A DNA stretch of 64,000 nt from Pseudomonas frederiksbergensis (GTDB lineage Bacteria; Pseudomonadota; Gammaproteobacteria; Pseudomonadales; Pseudomonadaceae), in assembly GCF_003732665.1 (NCBI RefSeq), contig NZ_MOBP01000009.1:24622-88621 (forward strand). Direction: 5' to 3'. A program made the translations under genes and the position numbers. The notes below the pieces were generated by a model that did not search any database, was not told the DNA's origin, and worked only from the letters and a program-made list of their open reading frames with translations. Each line of letters opens with the position of its first letter. Within the stretch, counting starts at the first letter, position 1. This document shows positions 47,406-58,200 of the stretch, piece by piece.

Positions 47406-48848
47406 TTATTTGTCGACGCGGCCGTAGTTATCTTCAAATCGGACGATATCGTCTTCACCCAGATAGTCGCCGCTTTGCACTTCAATGAGCACCAGATCAA
47501 TGACCCCAGGGTTCATCAAACGATGCTGATGGCCCGCACGGATAAAGGTTGACTCGTTCGTGTTAAGCATCAGTTCCTGCTGATCATTTACGACTATTGC
47601 CATCCCGCTGACAACGATCCAGTGCTCGCTGCGGTGGTGATGCATCTGCAAGGAAAGCGAAGCCTTGGGCTTGACGACAATGCGCTTGATCTTGAAGCGC
47701 TCGCCATTTTCCAGCGTTGTATAAGTGCCCCACGGGCGGTGCACTGTGCGATGAAGCAGGTGGACCGTGTGACTGCAGGCTTTCAACTGGTTGACGATAT
47801 GTTTAACGTCTTGAGCGTGGTCTTTGTGGGCAATCATGACGGCGTCGGGGGTATCGATCACCAGCAAGTCTTCCACACCGACCAACGCAGTCAGGCGACC
47901 TTCGCTATTTACATAGTTGTTGCGTGAACCATGGGACAGCACTTCGCCTTCAAACCGGTTGCCGTTCTCGTCAGGCTCGGTCAGTTCGCTCACGGCGTTC
48001 CATGAACCGATATCACTCCAGCCGATGTTACAAGGGATGGTCGCGACCTTTTTCGAACGTTCCATCAATGCATAGTCGATGGAAATATCCGGCACCTGTG
48101 CAAAGGCGTCGCTGTCCAGCGCCAGGCAACGGTAATTATTGGACGAGGTAATGCGGGACTTTTCGATGGTCCTGGTAACGGCCTCAACAACGTCCGGGGC
48201 GTGGTGACGGAGTTCTTCCAGAACCGTGCCGACTCGGAAACAGAACATGCCGGAGTTCCAGTAATAATTGCCGGCAGTCACGTAACCCTGAGCAGTTTCA
48301 AGGTTTGGCTTCTCTACAAAGCGCGCCACTTTCAAACCGCCCTTAAGCGGGGCTTCCTTTTGCGCTTCGATATAACCGAACCCGGTTTCAGGGTAGGTCG
48401 GCTGAATGCCAAAAGTCACAAGCCAGCCTTCAGAGGACAGCGCTACTGCATTGGCAACCGCGTCGGCGAAGGCCTTCTCATCCTTGATCAGATGGTCTGC
48501 AGCTAATACGAGCATGTGGGCATCAGGGCCGTGCGTAGTTTCCAACTGAAGTGCAGCCGCCGCCACTGCTGCTGCGGTGTTGCGCCCGAAAGGCTCAAGA
48601 ATGAAACCCTGGGAATGCTTGGCGGTGTTAACAGCGCCGTACTCATCCTCGGTTTTGAACAAAAGCTCGCGGTTGGTCACCGTAAGGACTTCGACAACAC
48701 CTTCAAGACGAGAGGCACGCAGGAACGTCTTCTGGATTAGATTCTGCCCATCTGGCAAATCCATGAACGGCTTGGGGTGGGCTTCGCGAGAAACAGGCCA
48801 CAACCGGCTGCCCACTCCGCCGGACAAAATAACGGGAATCAGTTCCAT
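47406..48848 (-). CDS. manC: Mannose-1-phosphate guanylyltransferase / mannose-6-phosphate isomerase (WbpW/ManC)
   Basis: A 480-residue bifunctional enzyme. The N-terminal nucleotidyltransferase has LSGGVGSRLWPVSREAHPKP (the GXGXRLWP pyrophosphorylase signature) and FVEKPN. The C-terminal cupin (about 350-480) with LQMHHHRSEHWIVVSG and FIRAGHQHRLMNPG is the type II phosphomannose isomerase. It makes GDP-mannose, the precursor for Gmd. Length and fusion match WbpW/AlgA. It ends at a strong terminator and begins 317 bp after rmlA. Confidence 0.95.
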   Translation of the reverse strand: MELIPVILSGGVGSRLWPVSREAHPKPFMDLPDGQNLIQKTFLRASRLEGVVEVLTVTNRELLFKTEDEYGAVNTAKHSQGFILEPFGRNTAAAVAAAALQLETTHGPDAHMLVLAADHLIKDEKAFADAVANAVALSSEGWLVTFGIQPTYPETGFGYIEAQKEAPLKGGLKVARFVEKPNLETAQGYVTAGNYYWNSGMFCFRVGTVLEELRHHAPDVVEAVTRTIEKSRITSSNNYRCLALDSDAFAQVPDISIDYALMERSKKVATIPCNIGWSDIGSWNAVSELTEPDENGNRFEGEVLSHGSRNNYVNSEGRLTALVGVEDLLVIDTPDAVMIAHKDHAQDVKHIVNQLKACSHTVHLLHRTVHRPWGTYTTLENGERFKIKRIVVKPKASLSLQMHHHRSEHWIVVSGMAIVVNDQQELMLNTNESTFIRAGHQHRLMNPGVIDLVLIEVQSGDYLGEDDIVRFEDNYGRVDK

Positions 48849-49165
48849 GCTCTAAATCCTTAATCCCCTTTCCTGTGGATGAGTATCAGGAAAGCGGGCT
48901 CAGTTATGTTTCTATTCGTTCCTGCACCGTTCCGAGTGCAAAATCCTTGCCCCACCTGCCCGTTTGCAAGCGGCAGAGCCTTTGGCATCGGCGATCCACT
49001 GGACGCCAAGCCCAATCGTTGATCTGTCCAACGGCTCGATTATGCGAGCCATTCTACAGGGGATGTCGCAAATTAATAACTCGGCAACGCTGCCTAACGC
49101 TACCAAGGAAAACAACCGACCGCTCTTGCCATGATATGGCTCAAATCGCGGGTAACAAACAGTCG
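48849..49165. other. Intergenic region rmlA to manC
   Basis: 317 bp without a gene. A promoter for manC is expected here because the gap interrupts an otherwise tight minus-strand series, but no clear pair of hexamers was found. On the minus strand CTTGGTAGCGT (49097-49107) matches 8 of 11 bases of the RfaH ops element GGCGGTAGCGT. An inverted pair GGCTCG...CGAGCC (about 49032-49050) is also present. Confidence 0.4.
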
Positions 49166-50056
49166 TTACTTAGTAGGATGATCCAACAACTTCTGCAAAT
49201 ACTGCCCATAGCCGGTTTTCTTAAGGCTCGTCGCCTGAATCTGGAGCTGCTCTGAGGTTATCCAGCCGTTGCCATAAGCAATTTCTTCCAGGCAAGCGAC
49301 TTTGAGGCCTTGACGATGTTCGATGGTATGGACGAAGTGACCAGCCTCAAGCAAGGAGTCATGGGTACCGGTGTCTAGCCAGGCGAACCCGCGCCCCAAC
49401 ATCTCGACGGTGAGCGTTTTTTGCTCGAGATAGGCACGATTAATATCGGTAATTTCCAACTCGCCTCGTTCTGAAGGCTTGATATTCTTGGCAATTTCAA
49501 CGACCTGATTGTCGTAAAAATACAATCCGGTAACCGCGTAGCTGGATTTCGGCTTCAGAGGTTTTTCTTCAATACTGAGCGCATTTCCCGTCGCATCGAA
49601 CTCGACCACCCCAAAACGCTCTGGATCAGAAACGTGATAGCCGAACACTGTCGCCCCGGACTTCTGCGCACTGGCCGAACGCAAATTCTCGGTAAAATAC
49701 TGACCGTAAAAGATGTTATCACCGAGGATCAAACAGCATGGATCATCACCAATAAATTCCTCGCCGATGATAAAAGCTTGAGCCAAACCGTCCGGACTCG
49801 GCTGTTCGGCGTAGCTCAACTCAATACCGTATAGGCTGCCATCGCCCAACAGCTTGCGGAAATTCGGCAAGTCGTCAGGAGTGGAAATGATCAGGATTTC
49901 ACGCATGCCAGCCAGCATCAGCACCGAAAGCGGATAGAAGATCATCGGCTTGTCGTAAATCGGCAGCAGTTGTTTAGAAACACCCAGAGTGACCGGGTGC
50001 AAACGCGTGCCCGAGCCGCCGGCAAGAATAATGCCCTTACGGTTTGACTTGATCAT
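49166..50056 (-). CDS. rmlA: Glucose-1-phosphate thymidylyltransferase RmlA
   Basis: A 296-residue enzyme that makes dTDP-glucose. The nucleotide-binding [20 protein letters not shown], the metal Asp in [10 protein letters not shown], and EEKP and [10 protein letters not shown] segments are all in place, and the length is normal. It is the third gene of rmlB-rmlD-rmlA and overlaps the rmlD stop by 4 bp. The usual fourth gene, rmlC, does not follow. dTDP-glucose would be used by RmlB and then by the FdtA-like domain at 23936. Confidence 0.96.
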   Translation of the reverse strand: MIKSNRKGIILAGGSGTRLHPVTLGVSKQLLPIYDKPMIFYPLSVLMLAGMREILIISTPDDLPNFRKLLGDGSLYGIELSYAEQPSPDGLAQAFIIGEEFIGDDPCCLILGDNIFYGQYFTENLRSASAQKSGATVFGYHVSDPERFGVVEFDATGNALSIEEKPLKPKSSYAVTGLYFYDNQVVEIAKNIKPSERGELEITDINRAYLEQKTLTVEMLGRGFAWLDTGTHDSLLEAGHFVHTIEHRQGLKVACLEEIAYGNGWITSEQLQIQATSLKKTGYGQYLQKLLDHPTK

Positions 50057-50946
50057 TTATTCAGAACTTCCCTAAGCATTCGGGTTACACCACTCTGCCA
50101 ATCCGGCAAGTGTAGTGAAAAGTTGTCACGCAGCTTCTGAGTATTCAAACGCGAATTCAAAGGGCGGAGTGCAGGCGTTGGATAGGCGCTGGTTTTTATG
50201 GGGTTGATCGCCGTTACAGCGAGTTGCTCGCCATTAGCCCGAGCGAACTCGATCACATACTCGGCATAGCTGTACCAAGACACTTCGCCGCTCGCCGTCA
50301 AGTGATACACACCCGCCAGCCCGGCGCGCTGCAAGACGCTCTGAATCGCCAAAGCCGTCACGTCGGCGATCAAATCGGCACCCGTCGGGGCACCAATCTG
50401 GTCTGCGATTACGTTAAGGGTTTCGCGCTCTCTGGCCAGTTTCAACATGGTCTTGGCAAAGTTGCTGCCGCGGGCGCTATAGCACCAGCTTGTCCGGAAG
50501 ATCAGGTACTTGCAGCCGGAGTCGATAATCGCCCTCTCACCAGCCACCTTGCTGGCACCGTAATGATTCAGGGGCGCAACAGCGTCCACTTCCTCCCAGG
50601 GCCTTGTACCTTGACCGTTAAACACATAGTCGGATGAATAATGAATCAACCAAGCGCCCAATGACATGGCTTCTTCAGCCATGACCCCACACGCCTCGGC
50701 GTTCAAGCGATACGCCAACGCGGTCTCGCTATCCGCTTTATCGACCATCGTATAGGCAGCGGCATTTACAATAAAATCAGGTTTGACCTTGCGAATCGTA
50801 GCTCGCAAGGCATCGAAATCAGACAGGTCACCGCACAAGCCATCGACCGTATGACGGTCCAGCGCGATCAACTCGCCTAGCGGCGCTAGAGAGCGTTGCA
50901 ACTCCCAGCCTACCTGGCCATTTTTTCCCAGTAGAAGGATTTTCAT
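50053..50946 (-). CDS. rmlD: dTDP-4-dehydrorhamnose reductase RmlD
   Basis: A 297-residue SDR. It starts [18 protein letters not shown] (NADPH motif), with [15 protein letters not shown] and [11 protein letters not shown] (Tyr-x3-Lys), all typical of RmlD, which finishes dTDP-L-rhamnose. The start at 50946 overlaps the rmlB stop (ATGA); an open frame upstream to 51021 lies within rmlB. Without rmlC its normal substrate is not made from genes in this window. Confidence 0.95.
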   Translation of the reverse strand: MKILLLGKNGQVGWELQRSLAPLGELIALDRHTVDGLCGDLSDFDALRATIRKVKPDFIVNAAAYTMVDKADSETALAYRLNAEACGVMAEEAMSLGAWLIHYSSDYVFNGQGTRPWEEVDAVAPLNHYGASKVAGERAIIDSGCKYLIFRTSWCYSARGSNFAKTMLKLARERETLNVIADQIGAPTGADLIADVTALAIQSVLQRAGLAGVYHLTASGEVSWYSYAEYVIEFARANGEQLAVTAINPIKTSAYPTPALRPLNSRLNTQKLRDNFSLHLPDWQSGVTRMLREVLNK

Positions 50947-52019
50947 GCCTTGCTCGAACGATCCGCGTAGTTCTGGTCGATCCACTGCTGGTAGCTGCCG
51001 CTCTTCACATGAGCAACCCACTCGGTATTATTGAGATACCACTCGACAGTCTTGCGGATACCGGTTTCGAACGTCTCTTCCGGCGTCCAACCCAGCTCAC
51101 GCTGGATTTTGCTGGCATCGATTGCGTAGCGCTGATCATGGCCCGGGCGATCCTGAACGTAGGTGATCAGCCTGGCGTGTGGACGATGAGCGGAATCAGG
51201 ACGCAATTCGTCGAGCAGCGTACAAAGGGTATGCACAACTTCGATGTTTTGCTTCTCGTTATGGCCGCCGATGTTGTACGTCTCGCCGATAACACCTTCG
51301 GTCACGACTTTGTACAGTGCACGAGCATGATCTTCGACGTAGAGCCAATCTCGGACCTGATTGCCCTTGCCGTAAACCGGCAGCGGCTTGCCTTCCAGCG
51401 CATTGAGAATAACTAGAGGGATCAGCTTCTCAGGGAAGTGGCATGGGCCGTAGTTGTTCGAGCAGTTGGTGACCAACGTCGGCAGGCCATAGGTACGACT
51501 CCAGGCGCGAACCAAGTGATCGGAACTGGCCTTGCTCGCGGAGTACGGCGAACTTGGCTGATACGGGGTGGTTTCAGTAAAAAGATCTTCCGGACCTTCA
51601 AGGTCACCGTAAACTTCGTCTGTCGAAATATGGTGAAAGCGGAAGTTTGCCTGGCGAGCGTCATCCAATGAAGCCCAATAATGGCGCGCAGACTCCAGCA
51701 GCGTGTAAGTACCTATGATATTGGTCTGGATAAATTCAGATGGACCAGAGATCGAGCGATCAACGTGGGACTCTGCGGCCAGGTGCATGATGGCATCTGG
51801 TTGGTGCTCACGCAGAACACGTTCGATCTGGCCACGGTCGCAGATATCGACACGTTCAAACACATAACGCGAGTTTTGGCTAACTTCGGCCAAGGATTCA
51901 AGGTTACCGGCATAAGTCAGTTTATCGACGTTAACGACAGAGTCCGCGGTGTTGGAGATGATATGACGAATGACTGCCGAGCCGATAAACCCGGCGCCGC
52001 CGGTTACTAGAATTTTCAC
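50943..52019 (-). CDS. rmlB: dTDP-glucose 4,6-dehydratase RmlB
   Basis: A 358-residue SDR enzyme that forms dTDP-4-keto-6-deoxyglucose. It has [36 protein letters not shown] and [14 protein letters not shown] (Tyr-x3-Lys), the complete active site. It is the first gene of the rmlBDA unit, 230 bp downstream of the lapA-like gene. Its product can go to RmlC/RmlD for L-rhamnose or to the FdtA-like ketoisomerase for Fuc3NAc/Qui3NAc. Confidence 0.96.
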   Translation of the reverse strand: MKILVTGGAGFIGSAVIRHIISNTADSVVNVDKLTYAGNLESLAEVSQNSRYVFERVDICDRGQIERVLREHQPDAIMHLAAESHVDRSISGPSEFIQTNIIGTYTLLESARHYWASLDDARQANFRFHHISTDEVYGDLEGPEDLFTETTPYQPSSPYSASKASSDHLVRAWSRTYGLPTLVTNCSNNYGPCHFPEKLIPLVILNALEGKPLPVYGKGNQVRDWLYVEDHARALYKVVTEGVIGETYNIGGHNEKQNIEVVHTLCTLLDELRPDSAHRPHARLITYVQDRPGHDQRYAIDASKIQRELGWTPEETFETGIRKTVEWYLNNTEWVAHVKSGSYQQWIDQNYADRSSKA

Positions 52020-52086
52020 GCGTAACTACACCCTTTGAGTTGCTGACAAGGCCGCCAACCGAGCGCTGTCTAATCCATAAATGCAA

Positions 52087-52110
52087 AAGCCTTCATCTAA
52101 TTTGAGGCTT
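52087..52110 (-). terminator. Weak terminator-like hairpin upstream of rmlB
   Basis: On the minus strand AAGCCT and AGGCTT arms enclose a 12-nt loop and are followed by TTGCATTT. It could end the ihfB-lapA transcript before the rml genes. The stem is only 6 bp. Confidence 0.45.
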
Positions 52111-52249
52111 CTGGCAGAGTCATTCTGACCGACATGGGAATATGCCATTATCGGCCAAGCTCAGCATTTTACAGCTTAATGACTGTTTTACTAATGGATA
52201 TAGACAAGCTGTGATGCAAATTCAACACGCCACACTGGGCCAGTCGCAA

Positions 52250-52489
52250 TCAGACGAGACGCTTGCGAGAGCCTCTGGACGAGCGCCCCAGAAACCAACC
52301 CAGAATCGGCCCGACCAGCATGCCAATCAGCAGCGCAAGAACCATGACCACCGATACCGGTAATTGTGGACCCGCCCATCCAAGAAACAGCAATGAAACC
52401 GATTGCTGATTTTCCAGGACAAACGCCAGAACCGACAGAACCAGCAACAGGATGACTACGCCAAGAAGCACGCGTTTGAGGTTACGCAT
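52250..52489 (-). CDS. LapA-like (DUF1049) inner-membrane protein
   Basis: A 79-residue protein with two membrane helices (about 5-27 and 43-68) separated by the loop ENQQSVSLLFLGWAGPQ, and a basic C-terminal tail RSSRGSRKR. The NxxxVxLxFL pattern between the helices marks the LapA/DUF1049 domain; in E. coli LapA works with LapB in control of lipopolysaccharide synthesis. It starts 11 bp after ihfB, so it belongs to that transcript. A LapB partner is not adjacent here. Confidence 0.85.
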   Translation of the reverse strand: MRNLKRVLLGVVILLLVLSVLAFVLENQQSVSLLFLGWAGPQLPVSVVMVLALLIGMLVGPILGWFLGRSSRGSRKRLV

Positions 52490-52500
52490 GCGTCAACCCT

Positions 52501-52809
52501 TTAATTGTGGAGATCAAAACCTTCCTCCTCTTCCTCATTGACCCGATCACGCAATTCCTTGCCCGGCTTGAAATGCGGGACGAACTTCCCATCGAGGCTG
52601 ACGGACTGACCGGTTTTCGGATTGCGCCCCACGCGCGGCGCGCGGTAGTGCAGGGAGAAGCTGCCAAACCCACGGATCTCGATACGATCCCCAGTGGCCA
52701 GACATTGGGACATTTGCTCAAGCATGGTCTTGATGGCCAGCTCCACATCTTTGGATGAGAGCAGCCCTTGATGGGTGACAATTCGTTCGATCAACTCCGA
52801 CTTCGTCAT
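52501..52809 (-). CDS. ihfB: Integration host factor subunit beta
   Basis: A 102-residue HU/IHF-family DNA-bending protein. It starts [40 protein letters not shown] and [13 protein letters not shown] form the beta-arm with the intercalating Pro (RNPKTG). The acidic C-terminal tail ([12 protein letters not shown]) is a little longer than in E. coli. It forms a heterodimer with IhfA. The rpsA-ihfB neighbourhood is conserved in gammaproteobacteria; here a small lipoprotein gene lies between them. Confidence 0.97.
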   Translation of the reverse strand: MTKSELIERIVTHQGLLSSKDVELAIKTMLEQMSQCLATGDRIEIRGFGSFSLHYRAPRVGRNPKTGQSVSLDGKFVPHFKPGKELRDRVNEEEEEGFDLHN

Positions 52810-52960
52810 ATTTTTCCCTTCTTTTTCAAGCAGCTAGATCAGCGCTTCAAAGGTTTTAGCATGCCCGGAGGAATTTGAACAGCCCAGGGTTTGACATATA
52901 TTTACCAAGCATGTGATGCACATTTACAGAGCACAGCAACACGACAATGGCGTTACGCTC

Positions 52961-53239
52961 TTATCGACAAATGACCAGCATGGTGCGCGTCACGAACCCT
53001 GCCGGATTGAAGCCGAATGGAAACTCGCCCTCATCCTTGGCATCGTCAGATCGGGCGATTACCTTGTAACCATTCCCCTTGCACTCCCGGTCGGCTCGCT
53101 TGCGGCACTTCTCCCAACCGGAGCCCAGACCAGAACAATCGACCTCGATACCACTGACGCCGCGCACGACGTGAGTCTTGGCGTTAGTGGTACAACCTGC
53201 CAGTGTCAGTAACACTACTGCGACAATGAGCCTGTTCAT
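52961..53239 (-). CDS. Small lipoprotein of unknown function
   Basis: A 92-residue protein starting MNRLIVAVVLLTLAGCTTNA, with lipobox LAGC (lipidated Cys16). The mature part has four further cysteines (VDCSGL, EKCRKR, RECKGN and the C-terminal VICR), so two disulfides are possible. It ends at the cysteine-arginine. It lies between rpsA and ihfB, in the same orientation. I do not recognise the family; the pattern suggests an envelope protein. Confidence 0.75.
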   Translation of the reverse strand: MNRLIVAVVLLTLAGCTTNAKTHVVRGVSGIEVDCSGLGSGWEKCRKRADRECKGNGYKVIARSDDAKDEGEFPFGFNPAGFVTRTMLVICR

Positions 53240-53410
53240 TCACTTCCTTATGTCGGACACCAGGCCCGACTGTCGTTCGCACACGGCGTAAGCCTAGCTG
53301 CAATTAAACGATTGATCCTGTTAAAGAAAGAGACAGCAGGTGAAAGGCATTGGTTTCACTGGTGCAGGTTTTAGAACAGAGCTTGAGGAGCTCACTAAAT
53401 CGCAGGCACA

Positions 53411-53438
53411 AAAAAGGGCGACCGAAGTCGCCCTTTTT
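53411..53438 (-). terminator. Intrinsic terminator of rpsA
   Basis: Arms AAAAAGGGCGAC and GTCGCCCTTTTT with a CGAA tetraloop (CTTCG class on the other strand), 17 bp after the rpsA stop. T-runs on both strands make it potentially bidirectional. Confidence 0.93.
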
Positions 53439-53455
53439 CTATGGTCTGACAGAAC

Positions 53456-55150
53456 TTAGTTCTGTTTTTCCATTTGTGCACGCAACAGGTCGCCCAGAGT
53501 GGTAGGACCAGCAGCAGGTTCCGAAGTCGCTGGCTTGTCGCGCAGGCTCTGGATTGCTTCTTTCTCTTCAGCATCGTCTTTCGACTTGATGGAGAGCTGG
53601 ATTACGCGGCTCTTGCGGTCAACACTGATGATCTTGGCTTCTACTTCCTGGCCTTCTTTCAGAACGTTACGCGCGTCTTCAACGCGGTCACGGCTGATTT
53701 CGGAGGCTTTCAGAGTCGCTTCGATATCGTCGGCCAGAGTGATGATGGCGCCTTTAGCGTCAACTTCTTTCACGATGCCTTTAACGATTGCGCCTTTGTC
53801 GTTCTCTTGAACGTACTCGGAGAACGGATCGCTTTCCAGTTGCTTGATACCCAGGGAGATGCGCTCGCGCTCTGGGTCAACCGACAGGATAACGGTGTCC
53901 AGCTCGTCGCCCTTCTTGAAGCGGCGAACGGCTTCTTCGCCCACTTCGTTCCAGGAGATGTCGGACAGGTGAACCAGACCGTCGATGCCGCCGTCCAGAC
54001 CAATGAAGATACCGAAATCGGTGATCGACTTGATGGTGCCGGAGATTTTATCGCCCTTGTTGAACTGGCCAGAGAAATCTTCCCATGGGTTAGATTTGCA
54101 CTGCTTGATGCCGAGGGAGATACGACGACGCTCTTCGTCGATGTCCAGAACCATAACTTCCACTTCGTCGCCGACTTGTACGACTTTCGAAGGGTGGATG
54201 TTCTTGTTGGTCCAGTCCATTTCGGAAACGTGTACCAGGCCTTCAACGCCTTCTTCCAGCTCAGCGAAGCAGCCGTAGTCGGTCAGGTTGGTTACACGAG
54301 CGGTAACGCGAGTGCTTTCTGGGTAACGGGCTTTGATAGCAACCCATGGATCTTCGCCCAGTTGCTTCAGGCCCAGGGAAACACGATTGCGTTCGCGATC
54401 GTATTTCAGAACCTTGACATCGATCTCGTCGCCAACGTTGACGATTTCGGAAGGATGCTTGATACGCTTCCAAGCCATGTCGGTAATGTGCAGCAGGCCA
54501 TCGACGCCACCCAGATCGACGAATGCGCCGTAATCGGTGAGGTTCTTGACGATACCTTTGACTTGTTGGCCTTCCTGCAGGGATTCCAGCAGAGCTTCAC
54601 GCTCAGCGGAGTTCTCGGCTTCGAGGACGCTACGACGGGAAACGACAACGTTGTTGCGTTTCTGGTCGAGTTTGATGACCTTGAATTCCAGCTCTTTGCC
54701 TTCCAGGTGCGTGGTGTCGCGCACTGGACGGACGTCAACCAGAGAACCTGGCAGGAACGCACGGATGCCGTTAACGTCGACAGTGAAGCCGCCTTTAACC
54801 TTACCGTTGATAACGCCCTTGACCACTTCTTCGGCTGCGAAGGCTGCTTCCAGAACAATCCAGCATTCAGCGCGCTTGGCTTTTTCACGGGACAGCTTGG
54901 TTTCGCCAAAGCCGTCTTCAACCGAGTCCAGAGCAACGTGAACTTCGTCACCGACGTTGATAGTCAGTTCGCCAGCATCGTTGTAGAACTGCTCAAGCGG
55001 GATGAGTGCTTCAGACTTCAGGCCAGCGTGAACGGTTACCCAGCGAGCTTGGTAATCGATATCAACGATAACACCGGTGATGATGGAGCCTGCCTGAAGG
55101 TTCAGGGTTTTTAGGCTTTCTTCAAAGAGTTCCGCAAAGCTTTCGCTCAT
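53456..55150 (-). CDS. rpsA: 30S ribosomal protein S1
   Basis: A 564-residue protein with six S1 RNA-binding repeats. Examples are [60 protein letters not shown] and [20 protein letters not shown]. It binds mRNA on the small ribosomal subunit and is needed for translation initiation. The C-terminal tail after the sixth repeat is short and charged. It begins with the conserved [13 protein letters not shown]. It follows cmk by 120 bp, as in many gammaproteobacteria. Confidence 0.98.
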   Translation of the reverse strand: MSESFAELFEESLKTLNLQAGSIITGVIVDIDYQARWVTVHAGLKSEALIPLEQFYNDAGELTINVGDEVHVALDSVEDGFGETKLSREKAKRAECWIVLEAAFAAEEVVKGVINGKVKGGFTVDVNGIRAFLPGSLVDVRPVRDTTHLEGKELEFKVIKLDQKRNNVVVSRRSVLEAENSAEREALLESLQEGQQVKGIVKNLTDYGAFVDLGGVDGLLHITDMAWKRIKHPSEIVNVGDEIDVKVLKYDRERNRVSLGLKQLGEDPWVAIKARYPESTRVTARVTNLTDYGCFAELEEGVEGLVHVSEMDWTNKNIHPSKVVQVGDEVEVMVLDIDEERRRISLGIKQCKSNPWEDFSGQFNKGDKISGTIKSITDFGIFIGLDGGIDGLVHLSDISWNEVGEEAVRRFKKGDELDTVILSVDPERERISLGIKQLESDPFSEYVQENDKGAIVKGIVKEVDAKGAIITLADDIEATLKASEISRDRVEDARNVLKEGQEVEAKIISVDRKSRVIQLSIKSKDDAEEKEAIQSLRDKPATSEPAAGPTTLGDLLRAQMEKQN

Positions 55151-55270
55151 TTTAATTCCTGTTGAATAAGGGCGAAGGATACGCCCATCTCCACATCCCA
55201 GACGACGTGGGTTACGTTCATTAGAAGAAGCACCGCAAGACTATGACTGGTCCCCTGCGAGGCTTCTTGG

Positions 55271-55960
55271 TCACCCGGCGATATCGCGAATGGCGATCTC
55301 GCTCATGATGCGTTCCAGCACCTGATCGATGGATAATTCCGTGGAATCCAGCTGTATGGCGTCAGCCGCCGGTTTGAGCGGGGCTACCGCTCGCTGGGTG
55401 TCACGCTCGTCGCGGACACGTATCTCATCTAGCAGACTCGACAGACTAACACCATCGACTTTGCCCTTCAACTGCAAGTATCGACGGCGCGCACGCTCCT
55501 CGGCACTGGCAGTGAGGAATATCTTCAGCGGCGCATCGGGAAATACCACGGTGCCCATGTCGCGACCATCGGCCACCAGGCCCGGCGGTTCCTGGAACGC
55601 CCGCTGGCGCTGCAGCAATGCGTCGCGCACCGCCGGCAGCGCAGCGACCTGGGAGGCCCAGGCGCCGACCTGCTCATTGCGCAGGTCATCGGTCACATCG
55701 TCACCTTCGAGGATGATTCGCTGCGGATGACCTTCCGTCGCGCCGACGAACTGCACGTCCAGATGAGCAGCCAGCAGCTTCAACGACTCTTCATTGGTCA
55801 GATCGACGCCATGATTGCGTGCCGCGAATGCCAGGAGACGATACAGCGCACCGGAATCCAGCAGGCACCAGCCCAGACGCTTGGCCAGAATCCCGGCAAT
55901 AGTGCCCTTGCCCGAACCGCTGGGGCCGTCGATGGTGATGACCGGTGGCTTGATAATCAC
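55271..55960 (-). CDS. cmk: Cytidylate kinase
   Basis: A 229-residue NMP kinase that phosphorylates CMP and dCMP. The P-loop is [15 protein letters not shown], followed by [27 protein letters not shown] and the lid region [13 protein letters not shown]. The start is a GTG at 55960 (residues [12 protein letters not shown]), with AGAGG 7 nt upstream; the frame is open further to 56044, but that part lies in the preceding gene. It overlaps the end of the tyrA-aroA gene by 4 bp. Confidence 0.95.
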   Translation of the reverse strand: MIIKPPVITIDGPSGSGKGTIAGILAKRLGWCLLDSGALYRLLAFAARNHGVDLTNEESLKLLAAHLDVQFVGATEGHPQRIILEGDDVTDDLRNEQVGAWASQVAALPAVRDALLQRQRAFQEPPGLVADGRDMGTVVFPDAPLKIFLTASAEERARRRYLQLKGKVDGVSLSSLLDEIRVRDERDTQRAVAPLKPAADAIQLDSTELSIDQVLERIMSEIAIRDIAG

Positions 55961-58200
55961 GACTGAGCCTCTTGTGCAACACGGATTCCGACCTGCGCGC
56001 ACAGCGCGAGGAAATTCGGGAACGAGGTCGCGACGTTGGCGCAATCATGGATGCGGATCGGTGCCGTAGCGCGCAACGAAGCCACGCTGAAGGCCATCGC
56101 GATACGGTGATCGCCGTGGCCGTGCACTTCGCCGCCGCCGATCAGGCCGCCGTCGATGATGATGCCGTCCGGAGTTGGCTCGCACTTGACGCCCAACGCC
56201 AGCAAGCCGTCGGCCATGACCTGAATCCGGTCCGACTCCTTGACTCGCAGCTCTTCAGCGCCACGCAGCACGGTACGCCCTTCGGCACAGGCCGCGGCCA
56301 CGAACAACACCGGGAATTCGTCGATGGCCAGTGGAACCAGCGCCTCGGGAATCTCGATACCTTTGAGTTTAGCTGCTCGCACGCGCAGGTCAGCCACCGG
56401 CTCACCACCGACTTCACGCTGGTTTTCCAGAGTGATGTCGGCGCCCATCAGGCGCAGGATGTCGATCACGCCGGTACGGGTCGGGTTGATGCCGACGTGC
56501 TCAAGCACCAGCTCCGATCCCTCGGCGATCGATGCAGCGACAAGGAAGAATGCCGACGACGAGATGTCGCCCGGCACTTCGATGTGGGTCGCGGTCAGTT
56601 TGTGGCCGGACTCGACCGACGCCGTGGCGCCGTTGACGCTGACCGGGTAGCCAAAGCCGCGCAGCATGCGCTCGGTGTGATCGCGGGTCGGCGCCGGCTC
56701 GGTCACGGTGGTCTTGCCTTCAGCGTACAGACCGGCCAGCAGCAGGCAGGACTTAACCTGGGCACTGGCCATCGGCATGGTGTAGGTCAGGCCTTTGAGC
56801 TTGTTGCCGCCACGAATGGTCATCGGCGGACGACCTTCTGCGGCGGTTTCGATCACGGCGCCCATTTCACGCAGCGGATTGGCCACGCGATTCATCGGGC
56901 GCTTGGACAGAGAGGCATCACCGGTCAAGGTGCTGTCGAAGCTCTGCGCAGCCAACAGGCCGGACAGCAGACGCATCGAAGTGCCGGAGTTGCCCAGATA
57001 GATCGGACCTGGCGCCGGCTTCAGGCCATGCAGGCCGACGCCGTGAATGGTCACACGACCGTGGTGCGGACCTTCGATCACGACGCCCATGTCGCGGAAG
57101 GCTTGCAAGGTCGCCAGGGCATCTTCGCCCTCAAGGAAACCTTCCACTTCGGTGGTGCCTTCGGCCAGGGAGCCGAGCATGATCGAACGGTGGGAAATGG
57201 ACTTGTCGCCCGGTACACGAATCCGCCCAGTCAGGCGGCCACCAGGTTGTCCCAGGAAAATCAGGTCGTTGGAGTTCATAGCGTCCACATAAGCCCGGCG
57301 GGCCAGGATTTTACTGAAATGTTCGCGGGCAACCCGGGCGCGCGTGAACACGCCCAGCAATTGATGCCCATCCCCTGCATCGACCGCGTCGCGCAAAGCG
57401 TCGAGGTCGCTGCGAAATGTATCGAGTGTGCGCAGGACAGCTTCGCGGTTGGCGAGGAAGATGTCGTGCCACATGACCGGGTCGCTTCCGGCGATTCTTG
57501 TGAAATCGCGAAAACCGCCCGCAGCGTAACGGAAGATCTCAAGATTTTCATTGCGCTTGGCCAGTGAATCGACCAAACCGAACGCCAACAGGTGCGGCAA
57601 ATGGCTGGTCGCCGCCAACACTTCGTCGTGGCGCTCGACCTGCATGTGCTCGACATCGGCGCCCAATTCGCGCCACAAACGGTCGACCACAGCCAGAGCT
57701 GCCGGATCGGTTTGATCCAGCGGCGTCAAAATCACTTTATGGCGACGGAACAACTCGGCATTGGAGGCTTCCACCCCGCTCTGCTCGGAACCGGCAATCG
57801 GATGCCCCGGGACGAAACGCGGCGGCATACCACCGAACGCCGCGGTGGCCGCACGCACCACATTGCCTTTGGCGCTGCCGACGTCGGTCAGGATCGCTTG
57901 CCCCAGGTCCATGCCCGCCAACTGGCCGAGCATTTTTTCCATGGCCAGGATCGGCACCGCTAACTGGATCACGTCGGCGCCCTGGCAAGCAACGGCCAGG
58001 TCTGCTTCGCAGCGATCCACCACACCCAATTCAACCGCCAGCTTGCGCGACTGCGGATCGAGATCGACCCCCACCACTTCGCGGCACAGGCCACTTTCAC
58101 GCAAACCCTTGGCAAACGAACCACCGATCAACCCCAGACCGACCACCACCAGGCGCCCGATCATAGGTTCAGCAGATTGCAGTGCAGTGACATCAACCAC
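55957..58200 (-). CDS. Fused prephenate dehydrogenase / EPSP synthase
   Basis: A 747-residue two-domain enzyme. Residues about 13-300 are a TyrA-type dehydrogenase with [13 protein letters not shown] and [14 protein letters not shown]. Residues about 315-747 are 5-enolpyruvylshikimate-3-phosphate synthase (AroA) with [29 protein letters not shown] and the late RVKESDRI. It catalyses a shikimate step and the tyrosine branch step. This fusion is the normal arrangement in Pseudomonas. The start is GTG at 58200, overlapping hisC by 8 bp; an internal ATG at 58164 is an alternative. Confidence 0.96.
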   Translation of the reverse strand: MVDVTALQSAEPMIGRLVVVGLGLIGGSFAKGLRESGLCREVVGVDLDPQSRKLAVELGVVDRCEADLAVACQGADVIQLAVPILAMEKMLGQLAGMDLGQAILTDVGSAKGNVVRAATAAFGGMPPRFVPGHPIAGSEQSGVEASNAELFRRHKVILTPLDQTDPAALAVVDRLWRELGADVEHMQVERHDEVLAATSHLPHLLAFGLVDSLAKRNENLEIFRYAAGGFRDFTRIAGSDPVMWHDIFLANREAVLRTLDTFRSDLDALRDAVDAGDGHQLLGVFTRARVAREHFSKILARRAYVDAMNSNDLIFLGQPGGRLTGRIRVPGDKSISHRSIMLGSLAEGTTEVEGFLEGEDALATLQAFRDMGVVIEGPHHGRVTIHGVGLHGLKPAPGPIYLGNSGTSMRLLSGLLAAQSFDSTLTGDASLSKRPMNRVANPLREMGAVIETAAEGRPPMTIRGGNKLKGLTYTMPMASAQVKSCLLLAGLYAEGKTTVTEPAPTRDHTERMLRGFGYPVSVNGATASVESGHKLTATHIEVPGDISSSAFFLVAASIAEGSELVLEHVGINPTRTGVIDILRLMGADITLENQREVGGEPVADLRVRAAKLKGIEIPEALVPLAIDEFPVLFVAAACAEGRTVLRGAEELRVKESDRIQVMADGLLALGVKCEPTPDGIIIDGGLIGGGEVHGHGDHRIAMAFSVASLRATAPIRIHDCANVATSFPNFLALCAQVGIRVAQEAQS

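Noticed and set aside
53474..55114. 546-codon open frame on the plus strand opposite rpsA
   Set aside because: RpsA on the minus strand is complete with six S1 repeats. The shadow frame is open because of codon bias.
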